Positions 19,707 through 28,395 of a stretch of DNA of 64,000 nt are shown in pieces; the stretch's first letter is position 1, and every line of letters starts with the position of its first letter. Source of the stretch: Sphaerisporangium perillae (lineage in GTDB: Bacteria; Actinomycetota; Actinomycetes; Streptosporangiales; Streptosporangiaceae). The stretch covers positions 1 through 64,000 of the forward strand of contig NZ_JALLPO010000005.1 of the NCBI RefSeq assembly GCF_023276435.1, read 5' to 3'. The notes under the pieces are model-generated. The model was not told the DNA's origin and searched no databases. It saw only the letters and a program-made list of their open reading frames with translations. A program made the translations under genes and the position numbers.

Positions 19707-19720
19707 CCGAAAGTTTTCGG
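19707..19720. promoter_or_regulatory. Palindrome CCGAAA-GT-TTTCGG
   Basis: A 6-2-6 inverted repeat about 140 bases upstream of the sugar-transport promoter. It shares the CGAAA/TTTCG core with the operator at 19908-19922 and may be an auxiliary site for the same regulator. Confidence 0.45.
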
Positions 19721-19849
19721 CGATGGCATGACCGCTCGTACCATCCCTCCGGGTGAAACCCCAACCGTGCTCTGCCGGGCATCTCCCATGCTCATGCGGG
19801 CACGGCCTCGCTGCGCGAATAACGGTTCGGTAGCTGTGCCGCAGGGCCG

Positions 19850-19878
19850 TTGACGCTGATCTCCACGCCCTCTACTGT
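19850..19878 (+). promoter_or_regulatory. Sigma-70-type promoter of the sugar ABC transporter operon
   Basis: TTGACG at 19850-19855 and TACTGT at 19873-19878 are separated by exactly 17 bases. Transcription would start near 19885, leaving a leader of about 48 bases that contains the palindromic operator. Confidence 0.75.
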
Positions 19879-19907
19879 CCACGATTACGGCAACTTTCGG
19901 AAACGGA

Positions 19908-19922
19908 CTCGAAACTTTCGAG
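19908..19922. promoter_or_regulatory. LacI-type operator CTCGAAACTTTCGAG
   Basis: A perfect 7-1-7 palindrome between the promoter and the ATG at 19933. Its size and position suit repression by a LacI-family sugar sensor, but no such regulator gene is in the window. Confidence 0.65.
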
Positions 19923-19932
19923 AGGCTCCACG

Positions 19933-21249
19933 ATGAAGACACGGTTCACACGCACCGTCACCGGTACCGCGGTGCTGGCTCTGGGGCTCTCCCTGTCCGC
20001 CTGCGGAAGCAGCGACAGCGGAGGCACTGGCGCATCCCCCGCCGGAGAGGAATCCGGCCAGTTCCATGTCCTCGTCTACGGGGACGCCACCAACAAGGTG
20101 GAGAAGCAGATCGTCGACACCTTCAACAAGACCTCGAAGGTCAAGGCCGTCCTCGACACCATTCCGGGCGCGGACTACCAGCAGAAGCTCCAGACGATCA
20201 TCAACACCGACCAGGCCCCGGACGTGTTCTTCAACTGGGGCGGGGGCAGCATCGCCCCCTTCGTGCGGGCGAACCTGCTGCTGCCGCTGGACGACTACAT
20301 CGCCAAGGACCCCGGCCTGAAGAGCAACTTCCTGCCGTCGGTGTTCAACAGCGCGAGCGTGAACGGCAAGGCCTACGGCGTCCCGATGCGCGGCACCCAG
20401 CCCGTCATGCTGTTCAACAACAAGAAGGTCCTCGCCGACGCGGGCGTCACCCCGCCCACGACCTGGGACGAGCTCATCGCGGCGGTACAGAAGCTCAAGG
20501 CCAAGGGCGTCACCCCGATCGCGCTCGGCGGCGGGGACCAGTGGCCCACCCTGATGTGGTTCGAGTACGCCTACGACCGCATCGCCGGCCCCGAGCTGTT
20601 CCAGAAGGCCCTCGACGGTGACAAGCAGGCATGGGCCGGTGAGGACAGCAAGAAGGCGCTGACCATGCTGAAGCAGCTCATCGACACCGGCGCCTTCGGC
20701 GACAAGTTCGACTCCGTCAAGTTCACCGACCAGGGCTCCCCCACCCTGCTGGCAAACGGCAAGGCCGGCTTCGAGCTGATGGGCTCGTGGGAGTACGCCA
20801 CGATCCAGGACTTCAACCTGAAGTTCGCGAAGAACGACCTCGGCTACACGAACTTCCCGTCCATCGCCGGCGGCAAGGGCGACCCGAACAACGTCGTCGG
20901 TAACACCAACAACTTCTACTCGGTGCTGAAGAAGACCAAGACGCCCAAGGCCGTCGGCGAGTTCCTGAAGCTCATGTACTCCGACGAGTTCGTCAAGGCG
21001 AGCTTGGCCATCGGCAACCTGCCGACCACGACCAACACCGAGAAGTTCCTGGACGCCGCCGACAACCCCGACTACCTGAAGTACCAGTTCAACCTGGTCA
21101 AGCAGGCGCCGTCGTTCCAGCTCTCCTGGGACCAGGCCTACCCGCCCAGCGGCATCGAGCCCATCCACCGGGCCGTTCAGCAGTTCTTCAGCGGCCAGAT
21201 CGACGCCGACGGGTTCATCCAGGCCATGCAGGCCCTCCCCGCGGCCTGA
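19933..21249 (+). CDS. Sugar ABC transporter substrate-binding lipoprotein
   Basis: Family 1 extracellular solute-binding protein, 438 residues, anchored to the outer face of the membrane. The N-terminus MKTRFTRTVTGTAVLALGL is a signal peptide ending in the lipobox LSAC, with Cys near 23. A Ser/Gly-rich tether follows. Motifs include a ligand-binding region rich in aromatic residues (FFNWGGGS, GGGDQWPTLMW). It is the first gene of an operon with two permeases and a family 3 glycosidase, so the ligand is likely a beta-linked oligosaccharide. No ATPase is present; a shared MsiK-type ATPase elsewhere is usual in actinomycetes. Confidence 0.93.
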   Translation: MKTRFTRTVTGTAVLALGLSLSACGSSDSGGTGASPAGEESGQFHVLVYGDATNKVEKQIVDTFNKTSKVKAVLDTIPGADYQQKLQTIINTDQAPDVFFNWGGGSIAPFVRANLLLPLDDYIAKDPGLKSNFLPSVFNSASVNGKAYGVPMRGTQPVMLFNNKKVLADAGVTPPTTWDELIAAVQKLKAKGVTPIALGGGDQWPTLMWFEYAYDRIAGPELFQKALDGDKQAWAGEDSKKALTMLKQLIDTGAFGDKFDSVKFTDQGSPTLLANGKAGFELMGSWEYATIQDFNLKFAKNDLGYTNFPSIAGGKGDPNNVVGNTNNFYSVLKKTKTPKAVGEFLKLMYSDEFVKASLAIGNLPTTTNTEKFLDAADNPDYLKYQFNLVKQAPSFQLSWDQAYPPSGIEPIHRAVQQFFSGQIDADGFIQAMQALPAA

Positions 21250-21263
21250 GGTCCATCACCGAC

Positions 21264-22193
21264 ATGACGACCATCGCTCCAGCTGTGAGCGGCAGGCGGC
21301 GCACGAAAAGCCTGGGCAGCCTCGAAATGGGCCGCCCGGGCTTCGCCTGGGCCATACCCGCCACCTTGTTCTTCGGTCTCTTCGCGATCGTTCCGCTCAT
21401 CCTCGTCGCCGTCCTCTCCTTCACCAGGTGGGACGGTCTGAGCTCGCCTGAGCTCGTCGGATTCGAGAACTGGTCCGCGCTGCTCGACGACCCCATCATG
21501 ATCAAGAGTCTCTGGCTCAGCCTGCTGCTCACCGTGCTGGGCGTCGTGATCCAGACGCCGCTGAGCGTCCTGCTCGGCGTCTGGGCGGCCGGGCACCAGC
21601 GCAACCGGGCGATCCTCTCGGCGATCTACTTCATCCCGCTGCTGCTGTCGGCGACCGCGGTGTCCGTCCTGTGGCGGGCCCTGCTCGACCCGAACTTCGG
21701 CATCCCGGCACAGGCGTCCTGGCTGTTCGGCAACGGCAACCTCTTCGGCAAGCAGGCCACGGCCATCGGCGTCCTGGCCTTCGTGAGCACCTGGCAGTTC
21801 ACGCCGTTCCACACCCTGATCTACCAGGGCGCCGCGCGGGCGATCCCCCGTGTCCTGTACCAGGCGGCGGAGATCGACGGCGCGTCGACGGTCCGGCAGT
21901 TCTGGAGCATCACGCTGCCGCAGCTGCGCAACAGCATGATCACCTCCATGATCCTGATGGTGGTCGGCGGCCTGACGACGTTCGACACCGTGCTGATCCT
22001 GACCCAGGGCGGCCCGGGGACCGACACCATGATCAGCGCCTATTACATGTACGAGAAGGGGTTTCGCAACTTCGAGTTCGGCGCGGCCTCGGCCATCGCG
22101 CTCGTCCTGGTCGTCGTCGCCACGCTCGTCTCTCTGGTCGTGGTGCGCGCCTCCGGTTACGACAAGATGCGCAGCACGCTGGAGGGCATGTGA
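21264..22193 (+). CDS. Sugar ABC transporter permease (MalF type)
   Basis: Inner-membrane permease of 309 residues with about six transmembrane helices. The EAA loop is visible as QAAEIDGASTVRQFWSITLP near residues 196-215, which docks the ATPase. It begins 14 bases after the binding-protein stop. Its stop overlaps the GTG start of the second permease (GTGA), so translation is coupled. Confidence 0.93.
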   Translation: MTTIAPAVSGRRRTKSLGSLEMGRPGFAWAIPATLFFGLFAIVPLILVAVLSFTRWDGLSSPELVGFENWSALLDDPIMIKSLWLSLLLTVLGVVIQTPLSVLLGVWAAGHQRNRAILSAIYFIPLLLSATAVSVLWRALLDPNFGIPAQASWLFGNGNLFGKQATAIGVLAFVSTWQFTPFHTLIYQGAARAIPRVLYQAAEIDGASTVRQFWSITLPQLRNSMITSMILMVVGGLTTFDTVLILTQGGPGTDTMISAYYMYEKGFRNFEFGAASAIALVLVVVATLVSLVVVRASGYDKMRSTLEGM

Positions 22194-23008
22194 GGCGCCG
22201 CCCCAACTACCTCGCCGGCCTGGGATCGGCCCTCTGGCTCTTCATCGTGGGTCTGCCGATCTACGTGCTGGTCATGGCCACTGTCCAGACGCGGTCAGGC
22301 TACGGGCAGAACGGTCCTCTGGGGTTCCCCGACGACTTCACCCTGTCCAACTTCTCCGACGTCTTCTCCGGCGGCTTCGGGCACTACTACCTGAACACGG
22401 TCATCGTCACCGCCTCGGTCGTCGGCATCGTGCTCCTGCTGGTGCCGCCGCTCGCGTACGCGATCGTGCGGAGCCGGAACAAGGTGATCTCGGCCGTGTT
22501 CCGGCTGTTCCTGCTGGGACTCGCCGTCCCGGCCCAGGCCGTGATCATCCCGGTGTTCTACGTCATCAGCACGGTCGGCCTGTACGACAACCTGATCGGC
22601 GTCATCCTGCCCACCGCCGCGTTCGCGCTGCCGGTCTCCACACTGGTCCTGTCCGGCGTGATGCGCGACATCACGCCCGAGCTGTTCGAGGCCATGGCGG
22701 TCGACGGCGCGACGCCGCGGCGGATGTTCTTCCAGCTCGTCCTCCCCCTGTCCAAGGGCGGGCTGTCGACGATCGCCGTCTTCTCCGCGCTGCAGGCGTG
22801 GAACGGGTTCCTGTTCCCGCTCATCCTCACCCAGTCCAACTCCACAAAGTTGATCACGATGGGGTTGTACGACTTCCAGACGCAGTACGGCATCAACATC
22901 CCTGGGCTGCTGGCCGCAGTGATCCTGTCGATGGTGCCCATCCTGCTCGTATATCTGTTCGCCCGTCGTGCCCTGGTACAGGGGCTCATGGGCGCCGGAG
23001 GAAAGTGA
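22190..23008 (+). CDS. Sugar ABC transporter permease (MalG type)
   Basis: Second inner-membrane permease, 272 residues, about six helices. The EAA loop is EAMAVDGATPRRMFFQLVLP near residues 167-186. The GTG start at 22190 overlaps the first permease stop. It forms the heterodimeric channel with its neighbour. Its stop overlaps the glycosidase start region, keeping the operon tightly packed. Confidence 0.92.
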   Translation: MRRRPNYLAGLGSALWLFIVGLPIYVLVMATVQTRSGYGQNGPLGFPDDFTLSNFSDVFSGGFGHYYLNTVIVTASVVGIVLLLVPPLAYAIVRSRNKVISAVFRLFLLGLAVPAQAVIIPVFYVISTVGLYDNLIGVILPTAAFALPVSTLVLSGVMRDITPELFEAMAVDGATPRRMFFQLVLPLSKGGLSTIAVFSALQAWNGFLFPLILTQSNSTKLITMGLYDFQTQYGINIPGLLAAVILSMVPILLVYLFARRALVQGLMGAGGK

Positions 23009-25395
23009 TTCGAATCGTGGCCGTTGAGACAGACCCAGCCACCCCCATCGGGAACGACCCCGATCAGGACGCCGGCGCCCGCGCCGATGCCCTGATCACG
23101 CGGATGACCTTGGAAGAGAAGGTCGCACAGCTTTTCGGCGTCTGGGTCGGCGCCTCGGGCGAGGGTGGAGAGGTCGCGCCACACCAGCACGACATGGAAG
23201 AGGAGGTGGACCTGGACGCGCTGCTGCCGGACGGCCTCGGGCAGCTGACGCGCCCTTTCGGCACGGCTCCCGTGGACCCGGCCATCGGCGCGCTGTCCCT
23301 GCTCAGGACCCAGGAGCGGATCGCCGGCGCCAACCGCTTCGCGATCCCCGCCCTCGCCCATGAGGAGTGCCTGGCCGGTTTCGCCGCCTGGGGCGCCACG
23401 GCGTATCCCGTGCCGCTCTCGTGGGGGGCCACGTTCGATCCCGCGCTGATCCGCCGGATGGCGGGCCGCATCGGCGGCGACATGCGCTCCGTCGGGGTAC
23501 ACCAGGGGCTCGCCCCCGTGCTCGACGTGGTGCGGGACGCCCGGTGGGGGCGGGTCGAGGAGACCATCGGCGAGGACCCCTACCTGGTCGGCACCATCGC
23601 CACCGCCTACATCCAGGGCCTTGAGTCGGCGGGGATCGTCGCCACGCTCAAGCACTTCGCCGGCTACTCGGCCTCCGTGGCCGGGCGCAACCTCGCGCCG
23701 GTGGCAATGGGACCCCGTGAGCGCGCCGACGTGATGCTCGTGCCGTTCGAGATGGCGGTGCGCGAGAGCGGCGTGCGATCGGTCATGCACGCCTACACCG
23801 ACACCGACGGGATGCCCGCGGCGGCCGACGAGTGGCTGCTGACCGGGCTGCTGCGCGACACGTGGGGCTTCGAGGGCACGGTGGTGGCCGACTACTTCGG
23901 CGTCGCCTTCCTCAAGACGCTGCACGGCGTGGCGGGGACCTGGGGCGAGGCCGCGGGCACCGCCCTCGCCGCCGGCGTGGACGTCGAGCTTCCCACCGTG
24001 AAGACGTTCGGGCGGCCCCTGCTGGACGCGGTCGCCGCCGGGGAGGTCCCCGAGGCCCTGATCGACCGCGCGCTGCGCCGCGTGCTCGTCCAGAAGGCGC
24101 AGCTCGGACTGCTCGACCCCGGCTGGAGTCCCGTCCCGGCGGGGCTGGCCGGCGCCGACCTGAGCGATCCCGAGGCGCTGCGCGGGACGATCGACCTGGA
24201 CTCGGCCGCCAACCGGGAGATCGCCCGGCGGATCGCCGAGCAGGCCATCGTCCTGCTCGGCAACGATGGCACCCTGCCTCTGCGGAGTCCGGGGAAGATC
24301 GCGCTCATCGGCCCCAACGCCGACGACCCGCTGGCCGTACTCGGCTGCTACTCCTTCCCTGTCCACGTGGGCGTCCATCACCCCGAGGCGCCCAACGGCA
24401 TCGGCCTGCCGACGCTGCGCGAGGCCCTCGCGGCCGAGTTCCCCGACGCCGAGATCGTCACCGCGCCCGGCGCCACCGTCGACGGCCCCGGCACCGCGGG
24501 CTTCGCCGAGGCGATCGAGGTCGCCCACGGCGCGGACGTCGTCGTGGCGGCGCTCGGCGACCGGGCCGGGCTGTTCGGGCGGGGCACGAGCGGGGAGGGC
24601 TGCGACGCGGAGTCCGCGGCGCTCCCCGGAGTGCAGCAGCAACTGCTCGACGCCCTCATCGGCACGGGGACGCCGGTGGTCACGACCCTCCTCGCCGGCC
24701 GGCCGTACGCGCTGGGCCGCGCCGTGGAGGACTCGGCCGCGATCGTCCAGTCGTTCTTCCCCGGCCAGGAGGGCACCTCGGCCATCACCGGTGTGCTGAG
24801 CGGCCGGGTCAACCCGTCCGGACGCCTGCCGGTGAGCATCCCGCGCCGGCCGGGCGTGCATCCGTCCACCTACCTGTCGGCGCGGCTGGCCCACGCCAGC
24901 GAGGTGTCCAACATCGACCCGACGCCGGCCTTCGGGTTCGGCCACGGCCTGACGTACACCACCTTCGAGTGGTCCGGCCTGGAGGTCGAGGGCGTGGAGA
25001 CCGGCACGGACGGCGAGCTGCGCCTGGGCTTCAGGGTGCGCAACACCGGGGACCGCGAGGGCACCGAGGTCGTGCAGCTCTACTTCCACGACCCCGTCGC
25101 CTCCGTGGTGCAGCCGGTCCAGCGGCTGATCGGCTACGCGCGGGTGCCGCTCGGCCCGGGTGAGTCGAGCCGCGTGCGGGTCACCGTCCCGGCCGACGTC
25201 ACCTCCTTCACCGGTCGCGACGGCCGGCGGATCGTCGAACCGGGAGAGCTGGAACTGCGCCTCGGCGCCTCCAGCACCGACCCGCGCCTCACCGCGACGG
25301 TGAGGCTCACCGGGCCGGTCCGCCAGGTGGACCACACCCGCCGCCTGCACGCCACCTTCACCGTGTCCGACGGAGCCGGAGCCGGAGGACGGTAG
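23005..25395 (+). CDS. Glycoside hydrolase family 3 beta-glucosidase/beta-xylosidase
   Basis: Retaining beta-glycosidase of 796 residues, probably intracellular because no signal peptide is seen. It would hydrolyse the oligosaccharide imported by the upstream transporter. The N-terminal (alpha/beta)8 domain starts MTLEEKVAQLFG. The nucleophile Asp lies in GTVVADYFG near 297. A second alpha/beta sandwich domain (LIGPNADD, QEGTSAI) and a C-terminal fibronectin III-like domain (about 640-780) follow. GTG at 23005 overlaps the permease stop, and GTG 23017 is an alternative start. Exact sugar specificity (glucoside or xyloside) cannot be read. Confidence 0.92.
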   Translation: MIRIVAVETDPATPIGNDPDQDAGARADALITRMTLEEKVAQLFGVWVGASGEGGEVAPHQHDMEEEVDLDALLPDGLGQLTRPFGTAPVDPAIGALSLLRTQERIAGANRFAIPALAHEECLAGFAAWGATAYPVPLSWGATFDPALIRRMAGRIGGDMRSVGVHQGLAPVLDVVRDARWGRVEETIGEDPYLVGTIATAYIQGLESAGIVATLKHFAGYSASVAGRNLAPVAMGPRERADVMLVPFEMAVRESGVRSVMHAYTDTDGMPAAADEWLLTGLLRDTWGFEGTVVADYFGVAFLKTLHGVAGTWGEAAGTALAAGVDVELPTVKTFGRPLLDAVAAGEVPEALIDRALRRVLVQKAQLGLLDPGWSPVPAGLAGADLSDPEALRGTIDLDSAANREIARRIAEQAIVLLGNDGTLPLRSPGKIALIGPNADDPLAVLGCYSFPVHVGVHHPEAPNGIGLPTLREALAAEFPDAEIVTAPGATVDGPGTAGFAEAIEVAHGADVVVAALGDRAGLFGRGTSGEGCDAESAALPGVQQQLLDALIGTGTPVVTTLLAGRPYALGRAVEDSAAIVQSFFPGQEGTSAITGVLSGRVNPSGRLPVSIPRRPGVHPSTYLSARLAHASEVSNIDPTPAFGFGHGLTYTTFEWSGLEVEGVETGTDGELRLGFRVRNTGDREGTEVVQLYFHDPVASVVQPVQRLIGYARVPLGPGESSRVRVTVPADVTSFTGRDGRRIVEPGELELRLGASSTDPRLTATVRLTGPVRQVDHTRRLHATFTVSDGAGAGGR

Positions 25396-25402
25396 CGACG
25401 GG

Positions 25403-25525
25403 GCTGAACGTTTCGAATTACACAGTGACCGTGTTAGCGAGTCGGGCGCCGGCGTCCAGCTCGAGACGTTCGACCACCTGAACCACGCCGAGTACACCAT
25501 CCTGTACGAGGTCGTCCCGGCCTGA
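25403..25525 (+). pseudogene. Possible 3' remnant of an unidentified gene
   Basis: An open frame ending at TGA 25523-25525 encodes a C-terminus-like segment (GVQLETFDHLNHAEYTILYE then VVPA). It has no start and no recognisable family. Its protein-like composition just downstream of the glycosidase suggests a leftover gene end. Confidence 0.35.
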
Positions 25526-25615
25526 CGGTCCGCGCGGCGCGGTGGGGCGCCGGGGGTGTGCCCGTGACCCCGCCGCGTGCCTGTCCCGGCCGGTGGGCCC
25601 TCGGCATCACCGAAA

Positions 25616-25656
25616 TTCAAGGCGCTCCGAATTCCCGGAATTCGGAGCGCCTTGAA
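25616..25656. terminator. Bidirectional terminator between convergent operons
   Basis: A perfect 20 bp inverted repeat (25616-25635 with 25637-25656, arm TTCAAGGCGCTCCGAATTCC) is followed by a short T-rich run on the right. It lies between the rightward glycosidase operon and the leftward HAD-MurA cassette and can serve both. Confidence 0.9.
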
Positions 25657-25773
25657 CGTTTTCATGACTTATAACTGGCTTTCTGCGGCTTATGTGGATG
25701 ATTACCTGTTCGTGGCTCTGAGGGAAAGCTACGCTCGGGGCGCCGCATGGGGGTCATGCCGACGGGGGTCGCG

Positions 25774-25893
25774 ATGGACGGCTTACGCGTGCGCCTGCTC
25801 GGAACGTCCTCGATGGTCGAAGGGGACAGACCGGTCCGGGCGGAGCCGGCAAGACGCGGCTGGCCATCGCCATCGGCGAACGCTCCGACGACC
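25774..25893 (+). pseudogene. Remnant of a SARP/AfsR-type regulator
   Basis: The ATG at 25774 opens MDGLRVRLLGTSSMVEGDRP, which resembles the N-terminus of a BTAD-type regulator. Immediately afterwards, in another frame, comes TGPGGAGKTRLAIAI, the Walker A segment of the AfsR-type NB-ARC ATPase domain. The two are normally about 250 residues apart, so an internal deletion of the DNA-binding/BTAD region is inferred. Homology ends abruptly where the truncated HAD gene on the other strand begins. Confidence 0.65.
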
Positions 25894-26124
25894 TTCCAGC
25901 CACGGCATGACCTGCTCGGGCTCACGGCTGGTGTGGATGAACACCGCGTGCCGCTCCATCAGCGAACGCAGGCTCTCGACCGCCCCCGGGACCGGCTCGT
26001 CGTAGATGCTGCCGTCGTCCCAGCCGCGCCGGTAGGCGTGGAGTACGCCGTCGAAGTCGACGCCGACCGTCCCGGCCCGTCTCGGCCGCCGACCCTGCTC
26101 GGCCCCGCGCTGCTCCTGGCCCAT
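25783..26124 (-). pseudogene. 3'-truncated HAD-like hydrolase gene
   Basis: The first 75 residues contain the HAD nucleophile motif VGVDFDGVLHAY and the family's DGSIYDEPVPGA and FIHTSREPEQVMPWL segments. After about 25893 the homology stops and the frame runs on into SARP-remnant DNA, so the later catalytic motifs are missing. The ATG at 26124 follows AGGAGG 6 bases upstream. It is the last gene of the leftward MurA cassette, 55 bases after the MurA stop. Confidence 0.75.
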
Positions 26125-26179
26125 CGAGATCCTCCTGCGGTGCGGCTGCGCTGCCACCGGGTTGTTCCGGGCCGGTGGC

Positions 26180-27499
26180 CTAGCTCTCGGGGACGATCTC
26201 GATGTCAGCGCCGATGGAACGCAGTTTGCTCGCGACGTCGGCGTAGCCGCGTTCCAGGTATCGGGTGCCTCGGATCTCGCTGGTGCCCTCCGCGACCAAG
26301 GCCGCGAGCACGTAGGCGAAGCCGGCGCGCAGGTCGGGGATCTCCAGCGGCCCGCCGACCAGCGGGGTCGGCCCGATGACGACGGCCGAGTGTTCGTAGT
26401 CGCGCAGCGCGAACCGGCAGCCGCGGCCGCCCAGGCACGCGGTGTGCAAGGCGATGTTGGCGCCCATCGTGTTCAGTTGCCGGGTGTATCCGAAACGATC
26501 CTCGTAGATGGTCTCGTGCACGACCGAAGCGCCGTCGGCTTGGGTGAGCAGCACCACCAGGGGCTGCTGCCAGTCGGTCATGTACCCCGGATGCACATCG
26601 GTCTCGACCGGGATCGGCGACAGCTCGCGGGCCGCGAAGAACGCCAGCCCGCCAGGGGTGACCTCGAACTCGCCGCCGAGCTTGCGCAGATGGTTGAGGA
26701 ACGTCGTCACGTGCTCCTGGACGGCGCCGACGACCTCGATGCGGCCGCCAGTGGCCACGGCCGCCGCCGCCCATGAGGCGACCTCGATGCGGTCAGGGAG
26801 CGTCTTGTGGGAGGCGCCGCGCAGCGAGTCGACGCCTTCGATGACGATCCTGCGGTCCACCTCGACCGACACCAGCGCCCCCATCTGCTGGAGGAACAGA
26901 ATCAGGTCCATGATCTCGGGTTCGACGGCCGCGTTGTCGATGATCGTCGTGCCTTTGGCCAGGACGGCGGCGAGCAGAAGGTTCTCGGTCGCGCCGATCG
27001 ACGGGAACGGCAGAGCGATGTGCGCGCCATGGATCCGGTCGGCGCGGACCTTCACGCTGCGGATCTGCTCGGTGATGTCGACGCCCATGGCGCGCAGCCC
27101 GGACAGGTGGAAGTCGATCGGGCGTTTGCCGATCCTGCAGCCGCCGGGAAGCGGCACGACGGTTTCGCCGGTGCGGTGCAGCAGCGGCCCCATCATCAGG
27201 ATCGGGATGCGGTTGACCCCCGAGTACGCTTCGGACAACGACGGATTGGTGATCTTCGCTGTGGTGAGGCGCACCGACTGGTCGTCGAGCCATTCCACGT
27301 CGGTGCCGAGCTCGGTCAGCATGTCCAGCACGATGCCGACCTCCGCGATCCGCGGAACACCAGTCAGGGTGCACGGCTGATTGGTCAGCAGGGTGGCGAC
27401 CATCTGTTTGGTCACCGCGTTCTTCGCCCCGGCCACCTGCACGGTGCCGGTCAGCGGACGCTGTCCGGTGATGCGGTAATAGTGGCGGTCGGTGGCCAT
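26180..27499 (-). CDS. murA: UDP-N-acetylglucosamine 1-carboxyvinyltransferase paralogue
   Basis: Transfers enolpyruvate from phosphoenolpyruvate to UDP-GlcNAc or a related sugar nucleotide, in the cytosol. The 439 residues keep the family landmarks: AGAKNAVTKQM near 17-27 (Lys-Asn pair), the catalytic cysteine loop GGCRIGKRP near 118, and YMTDWQQP with the catalytic Asp near 309. The ATG at 27499 was chosen for its GAGG ribosome site and fit to family length. It sits with a glycosyltransferase, an acyltransferase and an aldolase in an accessory zone instead of a cell-wall locus. It is probably a specialised second copy acting in surface-sugar or natural-product chemistry, but it could act as a housekeeping backup. 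Confidence 0.92.
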   Translation of the reverse strand: MATDRHYYRITGQRPLTGTVQVAGAKNAVTKQMVATLLTNQPCTLTGVPRIAEVGIVLDMLTELGTDVEWLDDQSVRLTTAKITNPSLSEAYSGVNRIPILMMGPLLHRTGETVVPLPGGCRIGKRPIDFHLSGLRAMGVDITEQIRSVKVRADRIHGAHIALPFPSIGATENLLLAAVLAKGTTIIDNAAVEPEIMDLILFLQQMGALVSVEVDRRIVIEGVDSLRGASHKTLPDRIEVASWAAAAVATGGRIEVVGAVQEHVTTFLNHLRKLGGEFEVTPGGLAFFAARELSPIPVETDVHPGYMTDWQQPLVVLLTQADGASVVHETIYEDRFGYTRQLNTMGANIALHTACLGGRGCRFALRDYEHSAVVIGPTPLVGGPLEIPDLRAGFAYVLAALVAEGTSEIRGTRYLERGYADVASKLRSIGADIEIVPES

Positions 27500-27619
27500 G
27501 ACCTGAGGTCCTCGCCGGTCGGTCACGCGGGTCTCACTTCCGTGATCGGAGTCTGGGCAGTAGGCGGGTGTTGCGTGCCCGGCGATTGAAGCAGACACGC
27601 AGCGGGGGCCGCCCGCGAA

Positions 27620-28395
27620 TCAGGGCGGCCCCCGGTATGTGTCCGGTCGTCTTCCGGCGGAAGGGGTTAGGGTCGCGGGGAACAGCCGGTCGAGTTGGAT
27701 ACGGCCGCTGTCACCGCCCAGCACCGCCTGCAGCAGCGCGGTGCGCGCGGCCTCCTCGACGCGGGCGACGTTGTCGAACGCCTCGTCGGCGGACTTGGCG
27801 AACGCGAACAACCCGTGCCGGTACAACGTGAACGCCAGCCCGTGATGGGCCAGCTCGTGTCCCCGCGGGCCGAACACCTTCTCGATCTGCGGTTCGATGT
27901 GCTCCAGGTTCACCACGGCAGCGTCAGGGCGCGGGCTCATCCCGGCCGGCAGTTGCAGCGGACGCGGGTTGGCCAGGTAGTCGGCCTTGATCCTGGTGTC
28001 GTCGGCCGCGATGCACGGCACCTCGCCCAACATGTCCATCCGGTTGGTCAACGAGGGCACCGGCAGGCCGAGCGAGGCGAACGCCAGACTGTAGGGGGAG
28101 TGGGCGTGCAGACAGGCGTTCGCGTCGGGGAACCTCCGGTAGATCGCCAGGTGCGTGGTGGTCGCCGCCGCCCCGAGCCCGGCCGGCCGGTCGACGATGT
28201 CACCAGCGGGGGTCAGGGCGATGAAGTCCTTGACGGTCAGGTTCCACCGGTGGAACGCCGACCCGGCGCACGACATGAGGATGTTGCCGTCGGGCAGACG
28301 CATACTGAGCGCCCCACCGGACGGTTGAGCATGTCCCAGCGTTGCAGCTCCTCGGCCAGGGCCAGGAGTTCGCGGCGTTCGGCGGTGTACTTCAC
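27620..28395 (-). pseudogene. Class II aldolase/adducin family protein, frameshifted near the N-terminus
   Basis: Family members are zinc-dependent sugar-phosphate aldolases or dehydratases. Most of the domain is intact from LSMRLPDGNILMS onward: the HAH zinc ligands in NACLHAHSPYSLAF, HGHELAHHG-like GHELAHHGLAF, and FDNVARVEEAARTAL near the end. The expected first 25 residues (start GTG 28395, reading KYTAERRELLALAEELQRWD) lie in a different frame. The switch is at about 28320-28330, so one base is missing or two are extra. The start overlaps the acyltransferase stop (GTGA) and has GGAGG 6 bases upstream. A sequencing error or internal start at ATG 28303 are alternatives to real inactivation. 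Confidence 0.8.

Noticed and set aside
26180-27499. Housekeeping murA in a cell-wall operon
   Set aside because: No cell-wall or division genes adjoin it, and the neighbours form an accessory sugar cassette, so I treat it as a paralogue.
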